In this document: positions 10,568-19,945 of the stretch, one piece after another | How positions within the stretch are numbered: the stretch's first letter is position 1 | Layout of the letters: the number at the start of each line of letters is the position of its first letter | NCBI RefSeq assembly: GCF_008710285.1 | Contig: NZ_VYQF01000004.1 | Span: 186,001 to 250,000, forward strand | Length of the DNA stretch: 64,000 nucleotides | Reading direction: 5' to 3' | Origin: Ginsengibacter hankyongi | GTDB taxonomy: Bacteria > Bacteroidota > Bacteroidia > Chitinophagales > Chitinophagaceae | Translations under genes and position numbers: made by a program | The notes under the pieces: model-generated | The model's database searches: none | Told to the model about the DNA's origin: nothing | The model's input: only the letters and a program-made list of their open reading frames with translations

Positions 10568-10615
10568 AAAATCCGATTTTTTTGTTCTCTTGTGAGAATA
10601 AAAAAATCGGATTTT
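10568..10615. terminator. Long bidirectional hairpin terminator after amt
   Basis: AAAATCCGATTTTTTT (10568-10583) pairs perfectly with 10600-10615. Inside it a G-T wobble and TTCTC/GAGAA (10585-10589, 10594-10598) extend the stem to 22 pairs around a TTGT tetraloop. A/T runs on both flanks allow termination in either direction. Confidence 0.85.
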
Positions 10616-11166
10616 GTGTTTTATCGCCAATCTTTATTTCCCCCTTCCTTGCAAGTTTACAAATGTGAATCGACCATTATTTAATATTTTATATTAAAAA
10701 TATAAATATATAAAAATATTTATCAACATTGTAATTTTTAAAATGTGGATTAGTTTATAAAACATTGATAAATATATATTTAATAAAATTGTCATAGATA
10801 TTATAAATATAAATATGTGAATTTTATTTCAGATAAATAGAAAAAATAAATATGTTTGACTTATGAATTTGAATAATATTGTGAAAATCGTGAAACTGGT
10901 AATTTACTTTATTGTTAAAATGTTATCTTTTCGTATGCCTGAGGGCCACAATTATTTAAATCCAAACACATTCCAGGATACTGCCAAAATCGCCTGGGAT
11001 AAAAACACATATCCTTACTTTATGAAACACATTTGCAAAGTACGATGCTGGTAGAAATTAATGGTGCTTTTACCAAAAAAAGGAAAGGAGCATAACTGTT
11101 TATATAACTTCTGAGAAAAGTTAACCAGTTATACCCCTTTCATTATTAATCTTTAAATCTAAAACA
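10616..11166. other. AT-rich spacer between first amt and porin
   Basis: About 550 bases, extremely AT-rich at 10680-10860. It holds an 11-bp perfect inverted repeat, ATATTTATCAA at 10716-10726 and TTGATAAATAT at 10765-10775, and a -7 match TATGTTTG at 10851-10858 that could start the porin mRNA with a leader of about 300 bases. A 63-codon open frame at 10863-11054 shows no family resemblance, and I do not call it a gene. Confidence 0.5.
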
Positions 11167-12240
11167 ATGTTAAGAAAATTTTTCTTAGGCGCAATCGTAT
11201 GTTTAAGTTTTATTCAGAGTTTCTCGCAAGATTCCACACAAACTGCTGCACCAACTTCTCCTGCACCAACCATAACAGGATCAGTTGATGCATACTTCAG
11301 GTATAATTTTAATGATCCAAAATCCGGCGGACCGTTAAATGATTTAAATAATTATACCAGCTTTACAAATTCTCAAAATTCCTTCCAACTTGGAATGGCA
11401 AGTATAAGAGCCGATCATAGTTTTGGCAAGGCCAGTGCCACTATAGATTTAGGATTCGGTACCAGAGCAGAAGAGTTTTCTTATGGGGATCCTGCTCATC
11501 CTACATTATTCGCAGTTAAGCAAGCTTACGTAAGCTACGCTGTTTCCAGTAAATTTAAATTAACCGTCGGTAAATGGGCAACACATATAGGTTACGAAGT
11601 AACTGATGCTTACCTTAACCGGAACTATAGCATGGACTATATGTTTTCCTATGGCCCCTTCTCTCATACAGGTCTTAAAGCAGATATAGGGCTTGGAGCG
11701 AAAAGCGCCTTAATGCTGGGAGTGGCCAGCACAACGGATCATGTTGCTGACACCAGCTCAAGAAAATATGCTATTGGACAATTCAGTACCGGCACATCAA
11801 ATGATAAAGTAAAGTTTTATCTTAATTACCAGGGTTCCTACGGTGGCGCGTATAGCGTTACTCAATTCGATGCGGTATTAACAGCGGCAATTACCAGCAA
11901 GTTTAGTATTGGATATAATGGCACTGTACAAACATTAAAACCTGAAGGCATGTCAAGTGCAAGCTGGTGGGGCTCTGCTGTTTACCTGACTGCCGATCCA
12001 ACAACTTCATTCGGGATTACACTTCGTGCAGAATATTTCGATAATAAAAAAGCGGTGGTTGCTGCTCCCGCTACCAGCATATTTGACGTAACACTTTCGC
12101 CAAATTTCAGGGTCGGAAATCTCACCATAATTCCTGAATTAAGGTTAGATGCGGGAAAAGATGAAATTTTTGAAAAAAGCGATGACAGTCCCACTAAAAC
12201 GACGGTTACGGGCATACTCGCCGCAACATATCATTTTTAA
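11167..12240 (+). CDS. Outer-membrane beta-barrel porin (BBP2-like)
   Basis: A 357-residue protein with an N-terminal signal peptide (FLGAIVCLSFIQSFSQ, cleavage about residue 21) and then alternating strands ending in ATYHF, the C-terminal aromatic of outer-membrane barrels. It resembles the OmpL/BBP2-type porin family common in Bacteroidota: the start GSVDAYFRYNFNDPKSGG followed by strands that alternate short and polar, e.g. YVSYAVSSKFKLTVGKWATH. It sits between two ammonium channels, so I infer passage of ammonium or other small nitrogen solutes across the outer membrane. The next amt starts 44 bases after its stop. Confidence 0.85.
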   Translation: MLRKFFLGAIVCLSFIQSFSQDSTQTAAPTSPAPTITGSVDAYFRYNFNDPKSGGPLNDLNNYTSFTNSQNSFQLGMASIRADHSFGKASATIDLGFGTRAEEFSYGDPAHPTLFAVKQAYVSYAVSSKFKLTVGKWATHIGYEVTDAYLNRNYSMDYMFSYGPFSHTGLKADIGLGAKSALMLGVASTTDHVADTSSRKYAIGQFSTGTSNDKVKFYLNYQGSYGGAYSVTQFDAVLTAAITSKFSIGYNGTVQTLKPEGMSSASWWGSAVYLTADPTTSFGITLRAEYFDNKKAVVAAPATSIFDVTLSPNFRVGNLTIIPELRLDAGKDEIFEKSDDSPTKTTVTGILAATYHF

Positions 12241-12284
12241 CTCTTACCTAAACAATTTTACACACACCAAAAAAACCTTAAAAA

Positions 12285-13826
12285 ATGAGATTATCTGATT
12301 TCACCAAAAGCCTTTACTTTTCGCGGAAAGGATTTTTCAAAATCTTTATTCCTTTTCTGATCATTTTATTTATTACCGTGGCAATTCCATCTTATGCGCA
12401 GGACGCAACAGGTGCAAACACAGGTACGGCAGCAGACGTTACTGCCACCGTTGCCGGTAAACCTACTTTGGAAGAAGTTGCCGCTTCTTCCGGTCATAAT
12501 AAGATCGCGATAAACATCATGTGGACCTTATTAGCAGGATTTCTGGTAATGTTTATGCAGGCAGGATTTGCCTTGGTTGAAACTGGCTTTACACAAAAGA
12601 AGAATGTTGCCCATACAATGGGAATGAACTTCTTGGTATATGCCTTAGGTATGATCGGATTCTGGATTTGTGGGTTTGCTTTCATGTTTGGAGGCGCTTT
12701 AAACGCGGCCACATTGGGTGGAGCACCAGGCGTAGTTCCCCATGAATACATAGTCCACATATTTGGTAAAGATTTTGGAATTATCGGTACTGTTGGTTTT
12801 TTCCTAAACAGTAAAGTATATGATGTGGGTGTATTTGCCTTATTCCTTTTCCAGATGGTATTTATGGATACTACAGCAACGATACCCACCGGTTCTATGG
12901 CCGAAAGATGGTCTTTTAAATCATTCCTCATTTTTGGATTATTCATATCCATGTTTGTTTATCCACTCTTTGGTAACTGGGTTTGGGGCGGCGGATGGTT
13001 GTCCCAACTTGGAGTAAATTTTGGTCTAGGTCATGGACACGTTGACTTTGCAGGATCTTCAGTTGTACATATGGTGGGTGGAGTTGCTGCATTGGCAGGC
13101 GCAATAGTAATCGGTCCACGCATAGGTAAATATGGTAAAAGTGGGGAAGTAAATACCATACCAGGCCATAATATACCAATGGCAATTCTTGGCACATTTA
13201 TACTTGCCTTTGGCTGGTTTGGTTTTAACCCTGGTTCTACCCTTGCAGGTGGCGACTATCGAATAAGCATAGTTGCTGTTAATACTATGATGGCCGGAAC
13301 TGCCGGAACTTTATCAGCTTTACTTTTTATGTATGCCAAAGGCCAGAAGCCGGATCCCGGAATGTTGTGTAATGGATTACTTGCCGGTCTCGTAGCCATA
13401 ACAGCTCCGTGTGCTTTTGTGAACTCCATAAGCTCAGTAATAATAGGCGCAATTGCAGGAATATTGGTTATTGTAGCTTACAACTTTGTAGATAGGAAAT
13501 TAAAGATCGACGATCCGGTTGGAGCATTTGCAGTACATGGTGTAAATGGTGCATGGGGTGTCCTTTCCCTGGGACTTTTTGCCGACGGTTCTTATGGAGA
13601 CGGGTGGAATGGAGTGCCCGGAACTGTAAAAGGATTATTTTATGGAGATGCAAAACAATTTCTTGCTCAGTGCATTGGAACACTAACGTGTTTCGTATTT
13701 GTGTTCGTGGTGATGTATATTTTCTTTAAACTTTCCAATAAGATCACTCCGATAAGAGTATCACCGGAAGCAGAAATTGGGGGGCTCGACATTCCTGAAA
13801 TGGGAGTTCATGGCTATGTAGATTAA
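12285..13826 (+). CDS. amt: Ammonium transporter (second copy)
   Basis: A 513-residue Amt channel. An N-terminal signal-like helix ends near IPSYAQDATG and is followed by an Ala/Thr-rich linker, so the mature N-terminus faces the periplasm. Pore histidines are in SSVVHMVGGVAALAGA and FAVHGVNGAWGVLS, and the signature FGWFGFNPGSTLAGG is present. It belongs to a different Amt subgroup from the first copy (GPRIGKYGKSGE loop, longer N-terminus), so the pair is not a recent duplication. It is 44 bases downstream of the porin, which suggests one transcript, and is followed by an intrinsic terminator. Confidence 0.93.
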   Translation: MRLSDFTKSLYFSRKGFFKIFIPFLIILFITVAIPSYAQDATGANTGTAADVTATVAGKPTLEEVAASSGHNKIAINIMWTLLAGFLVMFMQAGFALVETGFTQKKNVAHTMGMNFLVYALGMIGFWICGFAFMFGGALNAATLGGAPGVVPHEYIVHIFGKDFGIIGTVGFFLNSKVYDVGVFALFLFQMVFMDTTATIPTGSMAERWSFKSFLIFGLFISMFVYPLFGNWVWGGGWLSQLGVNFGLGHGHVDFAGSSVVHMVGGVAALAGAIVIGPRIGKYGKSGEVNTIPGHNIPMAILGTFILAFGWFGFNPGSTLAGGDYRISIVAVNTMMAGTAGTLSALLFMYAKGQKPDPGMLCNGLLAGLVAITAPCAFVNSISSVIIGAIAGILVIVAYNFVDRKLKIDDPVGAFAVHGVNGAWGVLSLGLFADGSYGDGWNGVPGTVKGLFYGDAKQFLAQCIGTLTCFVFVFVVMYIFFKLSNKITPIRVSPEAEIGGLDIPEMGVHGYVD

Positions 13827-13837
13827 TTTTTTTCATT

Positions 13838-13875
13838 TTCCGGAAGCGTTCTAATAAACGCTTCCGGAATTTTTT
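13838..13875 (+). terminator. Intrinsic terminator of the porin-amt unit
   Basis: TTCCGGAAGCGTT (13838-13850) pairs with AACGCTTCCGGAA (13857-13869), followed by TTTTTT. The 13-bp perfect stem ends just before nhaA. Confidence 0.92.
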
Positions 13876-13888
13876 AAATAAAAGAGGT

Positions 13889-15100
13889 TTGACAAAATTC
13901 ATCAGAAACGCAATTAACCCTGTAAAGCTGTTTATCGCAGACAGCCGGTTTACCGGAGTCTTGTTGCTTTCCTGCACTGCCGTTTCATTAATATTATCTA
14001 ATTCATCAGCCGGTGAATGGTATAGAGGTTTATGGAATAGTGACCTGCATTATCATCTTCCTATTCAGCTTCCTCATTCCGGTCTGAAATGGATTAATGA
14101 TTTTTTGATGGCCATTTTCTTTTTGTTTGCAGGGATGGAAATAAAACGTGAATTGCTGGTAGGTGAATTGTCTAGCTTTAAAAGGGCTGTAATGCCTTTC
14201 GGCGCCGCATTGGGCGGAATGATTGTTCCTGCGCTTATTTATTCTTCTTTTAATATTACTTCAAGCTTTGCACATGGATGGGGAATACCTACCGCCACAG
14301 ATATTGCGTTTTCAATAGGTATTGCATCATTGTTTGGAAAGAGGGTTCCACAAAGCCTAAAAATATTTTTGATGGCCCTTGCCATTATTGATGACCTGGG
14401 AGCTATTGTGGTTATTGCACTCTTCTATGGTAACCATGTAAAATGGATTTTCCTGTTAGGCGGCGCCGTTGTATATGGTGCCATTTGGGCTGTTAACTAT
14501 TTTAAAGTTAAACAGGGCATTGTCCAGGTCATTCTCTCATTGATTTTATGGTATATGATTTTTAATTCGGGAATTGAGGCAAGCATCAGTGGTGTATTAA
14601 TTGCGTTTACCATACCGGTAAACTCTTTACCTAAATTTGAAACTGCTATCAGCAGGTTTGTAAACTTTATTATTTTGCCACTTTTTGCCTTGGCAAATAC
14701 CGCAATATTATTACCACCAGATGTTGTATACTCCTTGCAAAGTTCAGTGGGTATTGGAATTATGTTTGGCCTTGTAATTGGCAAGCCCATTGGTATTTTT
14801 ATTTTCAGCAGGGCTATGATTGCATTTAAAATTGCAAAGCTGCCTACCAACACAAACCTAAAGCAGTTATTAGGTGTAGGCTCTTTGGCCGGCATTGGAT
14901 TTACCATGTCGATCTTTACGACCACGCTTGCATTCCAGGATGAGTTATTTAGAGACATTGCAAAAATTTCGATCCTCTCCAGCCTAGTATTATCTATGAT
15001 TTTAAGTTTTATCTACTTTAAGATGATTGACAAAAAAATTGTAATACCTGCACACAAAAGGCCTCCTTTGGTACAACCGGCGCCACTGGCAATAGGTTAA
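13889..15100 (+). CDS. nhaA: Na+/H+ antiporter NhaA
   Basis: A 403-residue inner-membrane antiporter exchanging Na+ for protons. The twin aspartates are in LAIIDDLGAIVVIALFY; other family blocks are FAGMEIKRELLVGEL, WGIPTATDIAFSIGIASLFG, RVPQSLKIFLMALA and GIGFTMSIF. Homology to the NhaA N-terminus begins around FIADSRFTGVLLL, so translation must start near 13889. The only suitable codon there is TTG (13889-13891); no ATG or GTG lies between the preceding terminator and the homologous region. The purine-rich AGAGG at 13883-13887 is too close to act as a normal ribosome site. Confidence 0.93.
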   Translation: MTKFIRNAINPVKLFIADSRFTGVLLLSCTAVSLILSNSSAGEWYRGLWNSDLHYHLPIQLPHSGLKWINDFLMAIFFLFAGMEIKRELLVGELSSFKRAVMPFGAALGGMIVPALIYSSFNITSSFAHGWGIPTATDIAFSIGIASLFGKRVPQSLKIFLMALAIIDDLGAIVVIALFYGNHVKWIFLLGGAVVYGAIWAVNYFKVKQGIVQVILSLILWYMIFNSGIEASISGVLIAFTIPVNSLPKFETAISRFVNFIILPLFALANTAILLPPDVVYSLQSSVGIGIMFGLVIGKPIGIFIFSRAMIAFKIAKLPTNTNLKQLLGVGSLAGIGFTMSIFTTTLAFQDELFRDIAKISILSSLVLSMILSFIYFKMIDKKIVIPAHKRPPLVQPAPLAIG

Positions 15101-15309
15101 CAGGTATAGAAGAAATAGAATTTGCAACCGGTAATAAAATAGATTTGAAATATTTCCCTTTTGGAAACTTAAAGGCCTCTTCATTTCTATGGAAGGCTTT
15201 TTTAAAATAAGAGAGATATGAATTCAATACTTTAAATAAATAGAGTCATTAAAAAATTTAAAAGAATTTGCATAAATTGAATTGGTAGTGTTTAAACTTT
15301 GAAGCCATC

Positions 15310-15654
15310 ATGTCCACGATAATAATTATTGCTTTTATTCTTGTAATTGTAATTGCCTGTCTATTTCTTGCATGGCGGGATGATAAAATAGGTGATCTCG
15401 AAAAAAGGGTTGAAATACTCGAACAACAGGCAAATAAAAAGATTGTGAGCAGGCTGTTTTTTGTTGAATTAAAATCAATCAACAGCGTGTTGGATACTTT
15501 AAATAATTGCTTTTACCAAATTGATAAAAACGGCGATTATGATATTGACACCGAATACAGGCTCGATGATGTAACCGATGAATGGTGGGATTCTTTATCA
15601 ATCAATGATCTTGAAGTAGTTAATAAGATGAAGAATGCTAAGCCATTGACTTAA
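15310..15654 (+). CDS. Small membrane-anchored coiled-coil protein, unknown function
   Basis: A 114-residue protein with one N-terminal transmembrane helix (IIIIAFILVIVIACLFLAW), a charged short coiled coil (DKIGDLEKRVEILEQQANKK) and an acidic C-terminal half with a DKNGDYDIDTE stretch that resembles, but does not match, a Ca2+-binding loop. The topology suggests the body is cytoplasmic. I do not recognise a family. It stands alone between nhaA and an NRAMP-type gene; the ATG at 15310 places the helix at the very start. Confidence 0.6.
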   Translation: MSTIIIIAFILVIVIACLFLAWRDDKIGDLEKRVEILEQQANKKIVSRLFFVELKSINSVLDTLNNCFYQIDKNGDYDIDTEYRLDDVTDEWWDSLSINDLEVVNKMKNAKPLT

Positions 15655-15792
15655 ATTTTACAATACCAAATGGTTTCATGTTGCGTTAAATAACATTACC
15701 AGTTTGGGTTTAAGCCTTTGTGTTAGAATATTTAATTTATGCAGCTTTTTTAAACGAATGCTTGCTTCAATACTTTAATTGTTATTAATTAT

Positions 15793-17061
15793 ATGAACAG
15801 GCATAAACTGCATCCTTCACAATTAAGAAAGTTCTGGAAGGCTTTGGGTCCCGGACTTATTTCCGGCGCCAGCGATGACGATCCCTCAGCGATTACTACA
15901 TTTTCACAGGCTGGTGCAAGATTTGGCCTCTCTACTTTGTGGGTTGCCATACTTTCTTTTCCGGTACTTGCTACTATACAGGAAATGTGCGCCAGAATAG
16001 GAATGGTAACAAAAAAGGGAATTGCCGGTGTAGTAAAAGCACATTATCCCAAATGGGTATTGTATGTTTTAATAGGGCTAAGTTGCCCGGCGTTCCTGCT
16101 TAACATGGGCGCCGATATTTCAGTGTTGGGCGAAACAGGAAATTTATTATTTCCACACATTGCGCCTTTGTATTGGAGTATTGCATTTACTTTATTATTG
16201 CTGTTATTGATGATTGTTCTTTCATTTCAAAGGCTTGCACGTGTTATGAAATTCGTTTGTTTAAGCCTCGTAGTATATGTTGTCGCTCCTTTTTTTTATC
16301 ACCAGGATCTAAGTTCGATTTTGAAACATTCGTTTATCCCTTCCTTTCACTTTAATAAAACCTATATATTACTGATTACCGGTTTAACGGGCGCCATTAT
16401 TTCTCCCTATTTATTTTTTTGGCAAACTTCCTCTGAAGCTGAAGAAGATAGGGTAGCTGATATCAATAAACCTGTAAAGAGAAAATTTTTTAGAGCCATG
16501 AGAATAGACATTATCACAGGAGCTTTTTTTGCAGTACTCATTATGTATTTTGTAATACTTACAACTGGCACTGTTTTACATAACAACGATATTTATGAAA
16601 TAAATACAGTTGCTGAAGCAGCAGTTGCGCTAAAGCCTTTGGCAGGCAATGTAGCTTATATATTGTTTTCTATTGGAGTCATTAGCACAGCTTTTCTAAT
16701 CATTCCTGTTTTAAGCGGATCTGTTTCTTATATTTTGTCAGAAGCCTTTAACTGGAAATCCGGTTTCAATAAATCGTTTGGCGAGGCAAAAGAATTTTAT
16801 ATCATTATTATTGTGGCGATGTGCCTTGGAATTATTATGCAGTTGCTGCGGATCAATGCAATAAAAGCATTACTTTTTACAACAGTAATTTATGGCATCA
16901 TTGCTCCATTTCTAATTGGTATCATCATGCATATCTGCAACAACAAAAAGATCATGGGACAGCACATAAATAAAATCACGTCAAACTTAATAGGCATGGT
17001 AACGTTGTTACTGATGCTAGGTGTTCTTATAGTTTTAGGATATTTTTTGTTCATATTGTAA
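15793..17061 (+). CDS. NRAMP-related divalent metal transporter
   Basis: A 422-residue protein with about eleven helices of the NRAMP (LeuT-fold) superfamily. The first-helix region reads GPGLISGASDDDPSAI, where classical Mn/Fe NRAMP proteins have DPGN; helix 6 reads GAIISPYLFFWQ, where they have MPHN. The Asp is kept, but the metal-selective Met and both Asn are missing, so a substrate other than Mn2+/Fe2+ is likely. This variant group is widespread in soil bacteria and annotated generically. It is a single gene with no operon partner; the EamA gene downstream converges. Confidence 0.85.
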   Translation: MNRHKLHPSQLRKFWKALGPGLISGASDDDPSAITTFSQAGARFGLSTLWVAILSFPVLATIQEMCARIGMVTKKGIAGVVKAHYPKWVLYVLIGLSCPAFLLNMGADISVLGETGNLLFPHIAPLYWSIAFTLLLLLLMIVLSFQRLARVMKFVCLSLVVYVVAPFFYHQDLSSILKHSFIPSFHFNKTYILLITGLTGAIISPYLFFWQTSSEAEEDRVADINKPVKRKFFRAMRIDIITGAFFAVLIMYFVILTTGTVLHNNDIYEINTVAEAAVALKPLAGNVAYILFSIGVISTAFLIIPVLSGSVSYILSEAFNWKSGFNKSFGEAKEFYIIIIVAMCLGIIMQLLRINAIKALLFTTVIYGIIAPFLIGIIMHICNNKKIMGQHINKITSNLIGMVTLLLMLGVLIVLGYFLFIL

Positions 17062-17076
17062 CATTTGTTTTAAGAC

Positions 17077-17964
17077 TCATAAAGCCCTTCTCTTGAAAAC
17101 AAGATACAAGCCGGCAATTACAAAGGCCACCCCAAAAAAAGTGTATAAACTAAGGGGTTCTTTCAACAGTATAGACGCAATAATAAAACCGGATATCGGG
17201 CAAACAAACAACCAGAAAGAAGCTTTAACAGGATTATCTTTCAATAAGTAAAGCCACAATTGCACTGCGGCGATGGAAACAGGTATGGCCAGCCACAACA
17301 CAGAAGCAATCCACTTAAAATCGAAAATATTTTTATCACGGTGATACGTTACTAATAATACCGGCAAAAGAATAATGCCACCCGCTAACGTTTGCCAGCC
17401 ATTGATGGTGAGAATATGAAGATCGCTCCATTTGTTTTTGGAAAAATAAATTGCACCTGCTGAGTAAGAAATCATGCTGATTAATAAAATTGTTATACCC
17501 ATTGGCGTTGCATAACTATCTTTTATTAATGGGTAAGCCGCAATTATGATACCTGCTGTACATAACAATAAACTTATAATAGTAACCATCTTTATCGGCT
17601 GCCGAAACCATATAGCTGCCATAATACTAATCAATACAGGACTGGTTCCTACTGAAAGAGATCCTAATCCTGCGGAAACATTTTGCATAGCGGTGACATA
17701 TAGGCCCAGGTAAATACTGATGTTCAGCAAGCCATAAATAACCAGTTGCTTCCATTCCTGTTTTTGCGGTAAACGCTTACCCAATATAACATGAGCTATA
17801 AAAAGCATGATAGCACCGGCAATAAAAAATCTTGTAACGGCAATTACAAATGGCTGTGCAGATTGAAGCCCGATCTTTGTGGCAGCGGATGCTGATGACC
17901 ATAAAAGTGCAAAGAAAAATCCTGCTACTATGAAACTAAATCTATGGGTCGGATTGCTTTTCAA
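17077..17964 (-). CDS. EamA/DMT family transporter (RhaT/YdcZ-like exporter)
   Basis: A 295-residue protein with ten predicted helices in two repeated EamA halves. The first half includes FFALLWSSASAATKIGLQ and the PFVIAVTRFFIAG pattern; the second half includes ISYSAGAIYFSK and the closing LLKEPLSLYTFFGVAFVIAG, the usual end of the domain. Proteins of this group export metabolites or amino acids; the substrate cannot be read from sequence. Its stop is 15 bases from the stop of the convergent NRAMP-type gene. Confidence 0.88.
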   Translation of the reverse strand: MKSNPTHRFSFIVAGFFFALLWSSASAATKIGLQSAQPFVIAVTRFFIAGAIMLFIAHVILGKRLPQKQEWKQLVIYGLLNISIYLGLYVTAMQNVSAGLGSLSVGTSPVLISIMAAIWFRQPIKMVTIISLLLCTAGIIIAAYPLIKDSYATPMGITILLISMISYSAGAIYFSKNKWSDLHILTINGWQTLAGGIILLPVLLVTYHRDKNIFDFKWIASVLWLAIPVSIAAVQLWLYLLKDNPVKASFWLFVCPISGFIIASILLKEPLSLYTFFGVAFVIAGLYLVFKRRAL

Positions 17965-18169
17965 TTATCCTGGTATTTGAAGGAGCGCAATATTATAAAA
18001 AAATATGCACTTGGTAATTAATGCTAGGCCATGCCGCCCCAGCGGTGATTCTTATGTGTTGATCCGAATCATTACATACCCTTCAGTAATCATTTTATTA
18101 AAATTGAATAATTGTGAACTTTACGGGTGTGAAATAAAGAACAGAATAATAAACTAAAAACTTACTATC

Positions 18170-18473
18170 ATGAACGACGAAAAAGATAATCAACTCTGAA
18201 AGGAGGCGAAGAACAGGGCAGGATGTAAAATACATCTCATTATCTATCTTATTATAAACGGAATCCTTTGGGGTATTATGGTTCTTTACAGCTGGAGTAA
18301 ATTCATATGCATGGCTGATATGGCCAACGGTGGGCTGGGGCATTGGTGTAACTTTTAATTATTTCGGTGTATATAAATTCAACCACACCGCGGAAAATGA
18401 ATACCAGAAATTAACAGGAAACCGGCATGGGGTGTATAAATTAACCTGCTGGCAGAATGATGGACATTATTGA
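18170..18473 (+). pseudogene. Broken 2TM-domain protein gene
   Basis: The ATG at 18170 opens MNDEKDNQL, then hits TGA at 18197-18199 (a CGA-to-TGA change would restore Arg). The same frame continues KEAKNRAGCKIHLIIYLIIN, typical of the first helix of the Bacteroidota 2TM domain. Near 18285-18300 the homology shifts frame and continues AWLIWPTVGWGIGVTFNYF, the second helix, then the polar tail EYQKLTG. So there is one in-frame stop and one frameshift within about 100 codons. Intact relatives are small inner-membrane proteins, often fused to or near LytTR regulators. The surrounding 17965-18762 holds no other gene that I can support. Confidence 0.7.
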
Positions 18474-18762
18474 ATGGTTTGGTATCAATTTATTTTAATT
18501 ATAAAAGTCGAAAGATGGCTTTTTGTAATAGAGAAATAACACAATGATTCAACAGATTTAATGATCACAGTATTTTTACGCAATATTATGCAAAAGAACA
18601 CGTTTTAGTAGGCAAATACATTAATCGTAAGCGAAACCCAGCTCTGTAACATTTAAAAGTGGGTACGCACTTAAACAACAAAAACCATTTTTTACCGGCT
18701 TTATTTATTTATTACTTATTTAAAAATTTTACATTTATCGACAATTTTTTACAAATCCATTT

Positions 18763-19866
18763 ATGAAAACACTTTTTAGTAAACGGGCATTTCTTTTTTG
18801 CCTGGTTGCATTCTTCACTGTAAGTGTAAATGCACAATTCACCGAAACTTTTGAATCGCAAACCCCATTTCAAAACACCTTTAACAGCAATGGGCAAGCG
18901 TTTTCCCTGACTAACGCCTTTACAATTTATAGCTCCAGGTCTGGCTTTGGCTACCAGCATTCCAACCGGTTCGTAGATAACAGCAACCTGGTTGCCACTA
19001 ACCAGGCCAATTCAATCAAAACTACTAACGCGACTGCGTTTACAGTAAAAGACTTTTGGCTATACGTTTCCGCAGATGGAGGTAATAATCCTTCGGCAGA
19101 TGGCTCCATTATTATTACAGGAAAACTTGCCGGGGTAACCCGTTTTGCCATCACTAAAACCGCAGGTTTCGGTACATCCTTTGTGCCGGATAATGGTTTT
19201 TCCAATATTGATCTTACAACGGAAGGCGGCGTGGATAACAGTAATATACCCATTGACGAAATAGAATTTCAATTACAAGGAAATTTTAATTATATCGGCA
19301 TTGATAATTTTACATGGGCACCCCAATTGGTTTTGCCGATATCTCTAATTTCTTATTCTGCAACGCTAAGTGCCACGCAACAGGTAGTATTAAACTGGCA
19401 GATGGCGAATGGGAATAATACCAGCCAGTTCATAATTAAAAAAAGTAGCGATGGCAGAAACTTTAAAGAAATAGGATCAGTAAGTGCTGCGGGTAATAAT
19501 AATGCTGTGGCAAGCTACAACTTTATAGATGCTTCGCCATTCGGGAGCGCCAATTACTACCTTCTTGCAGAAGTAGACAAAGATGGGCAGGTAAGGCAAT
19601 TGGGCGTTAAACAAATAATACTTTATAACCGGTTCAGTTCTGCTTCTATGTATCCTAACCCGGTAGCAGGAAGTAGTTTTACATTACATACCAGCCTATC
19701 TGCGAATACTTTTAATAGCTACCTGATAACCGACATCTCGGGAAGAATTGTGCAAAAAGGAGATATAATTGCAACCCGGCAAAAGATAGATGTTCCTACG
19801 CTAGCTACTGGTAGTTATACAATACAATTGAGCGACGGCGAAGTAATTAAGTGGATAAGAAATTAA
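18763..19866 (+). CDS. Secreted protein with type IX sorting domain
   Basis: A 367-residue protein: signal peptide (FLVAFFTVSVNAQF region, cleavage about residue 21), a beta-rich domain (about 22-190) without an obvious catalytic motif, a fibronectin-like segment (SYSATLSATQQVVLNWQ, NFKEIGSVSAAG) and a type A C-terminal sorting domain starting at SMYPNPVAGSSFTLHTS and ending in SDGEVIKWIRN. The C-terminal domain directs export by the Por/T9SS machinery. The sequence LNWQMANGNNTSQFIIKKS is typical of the linker before such domains. Cargo function is unknown; a structural or carbohydrate-related role is only a guess. It stands alone. Confidence 0.85.
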   Translation: MKTLFSKRAFLFCLVAFFTVSVNAQFTETFESQTPFQNTFNSNGQAFSLTNAFTIYSSRSGFGYQHSNRFVDNSNLVATNQANSIKTTNATAFTVKDFWLYVSADGGNNPSADGSIIITGKLAGVTRFAITKTAGFGTSFVPDNGFSNIDLTTEGGVDNSNIPIDEIEFQLQGNFNYIGIDNFTWAPQLVLPISLISYSATLSATQQVVLNWQMANGNNTSQFIIKKSSDGRNFKEIGSVSAAGNNNAVASYNFIDASPFGSANYYLLAEVDKDGQVRQLGVKQIILYNRFSSASMYPNPVAGSSFTLHTSLSANTFNSYLITDISGRIVQKGDIIATRQKIDVPTLATGSYTIQLSDGEVIKWIRN

Positions 19867-19945
19867 CTGTGTAAAAGGGCATCTTTTTTACCGGACGAGG
19901 TGGTTACGGCGCTTGCTTCGTCATTTGAAGGAACCGCCATAGCTA

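Noticed and set aside
10863-11054. 63-codon frame in the AT-rich spacer
   Set aside because: No motif, poor codon composition, and it overlaps the likely leader of the porin mRNA.
18098-18343. 81-codon minus-strand frame
   Set aside because: It is antisense to the recognisable remains of the 2TM-domain gene.
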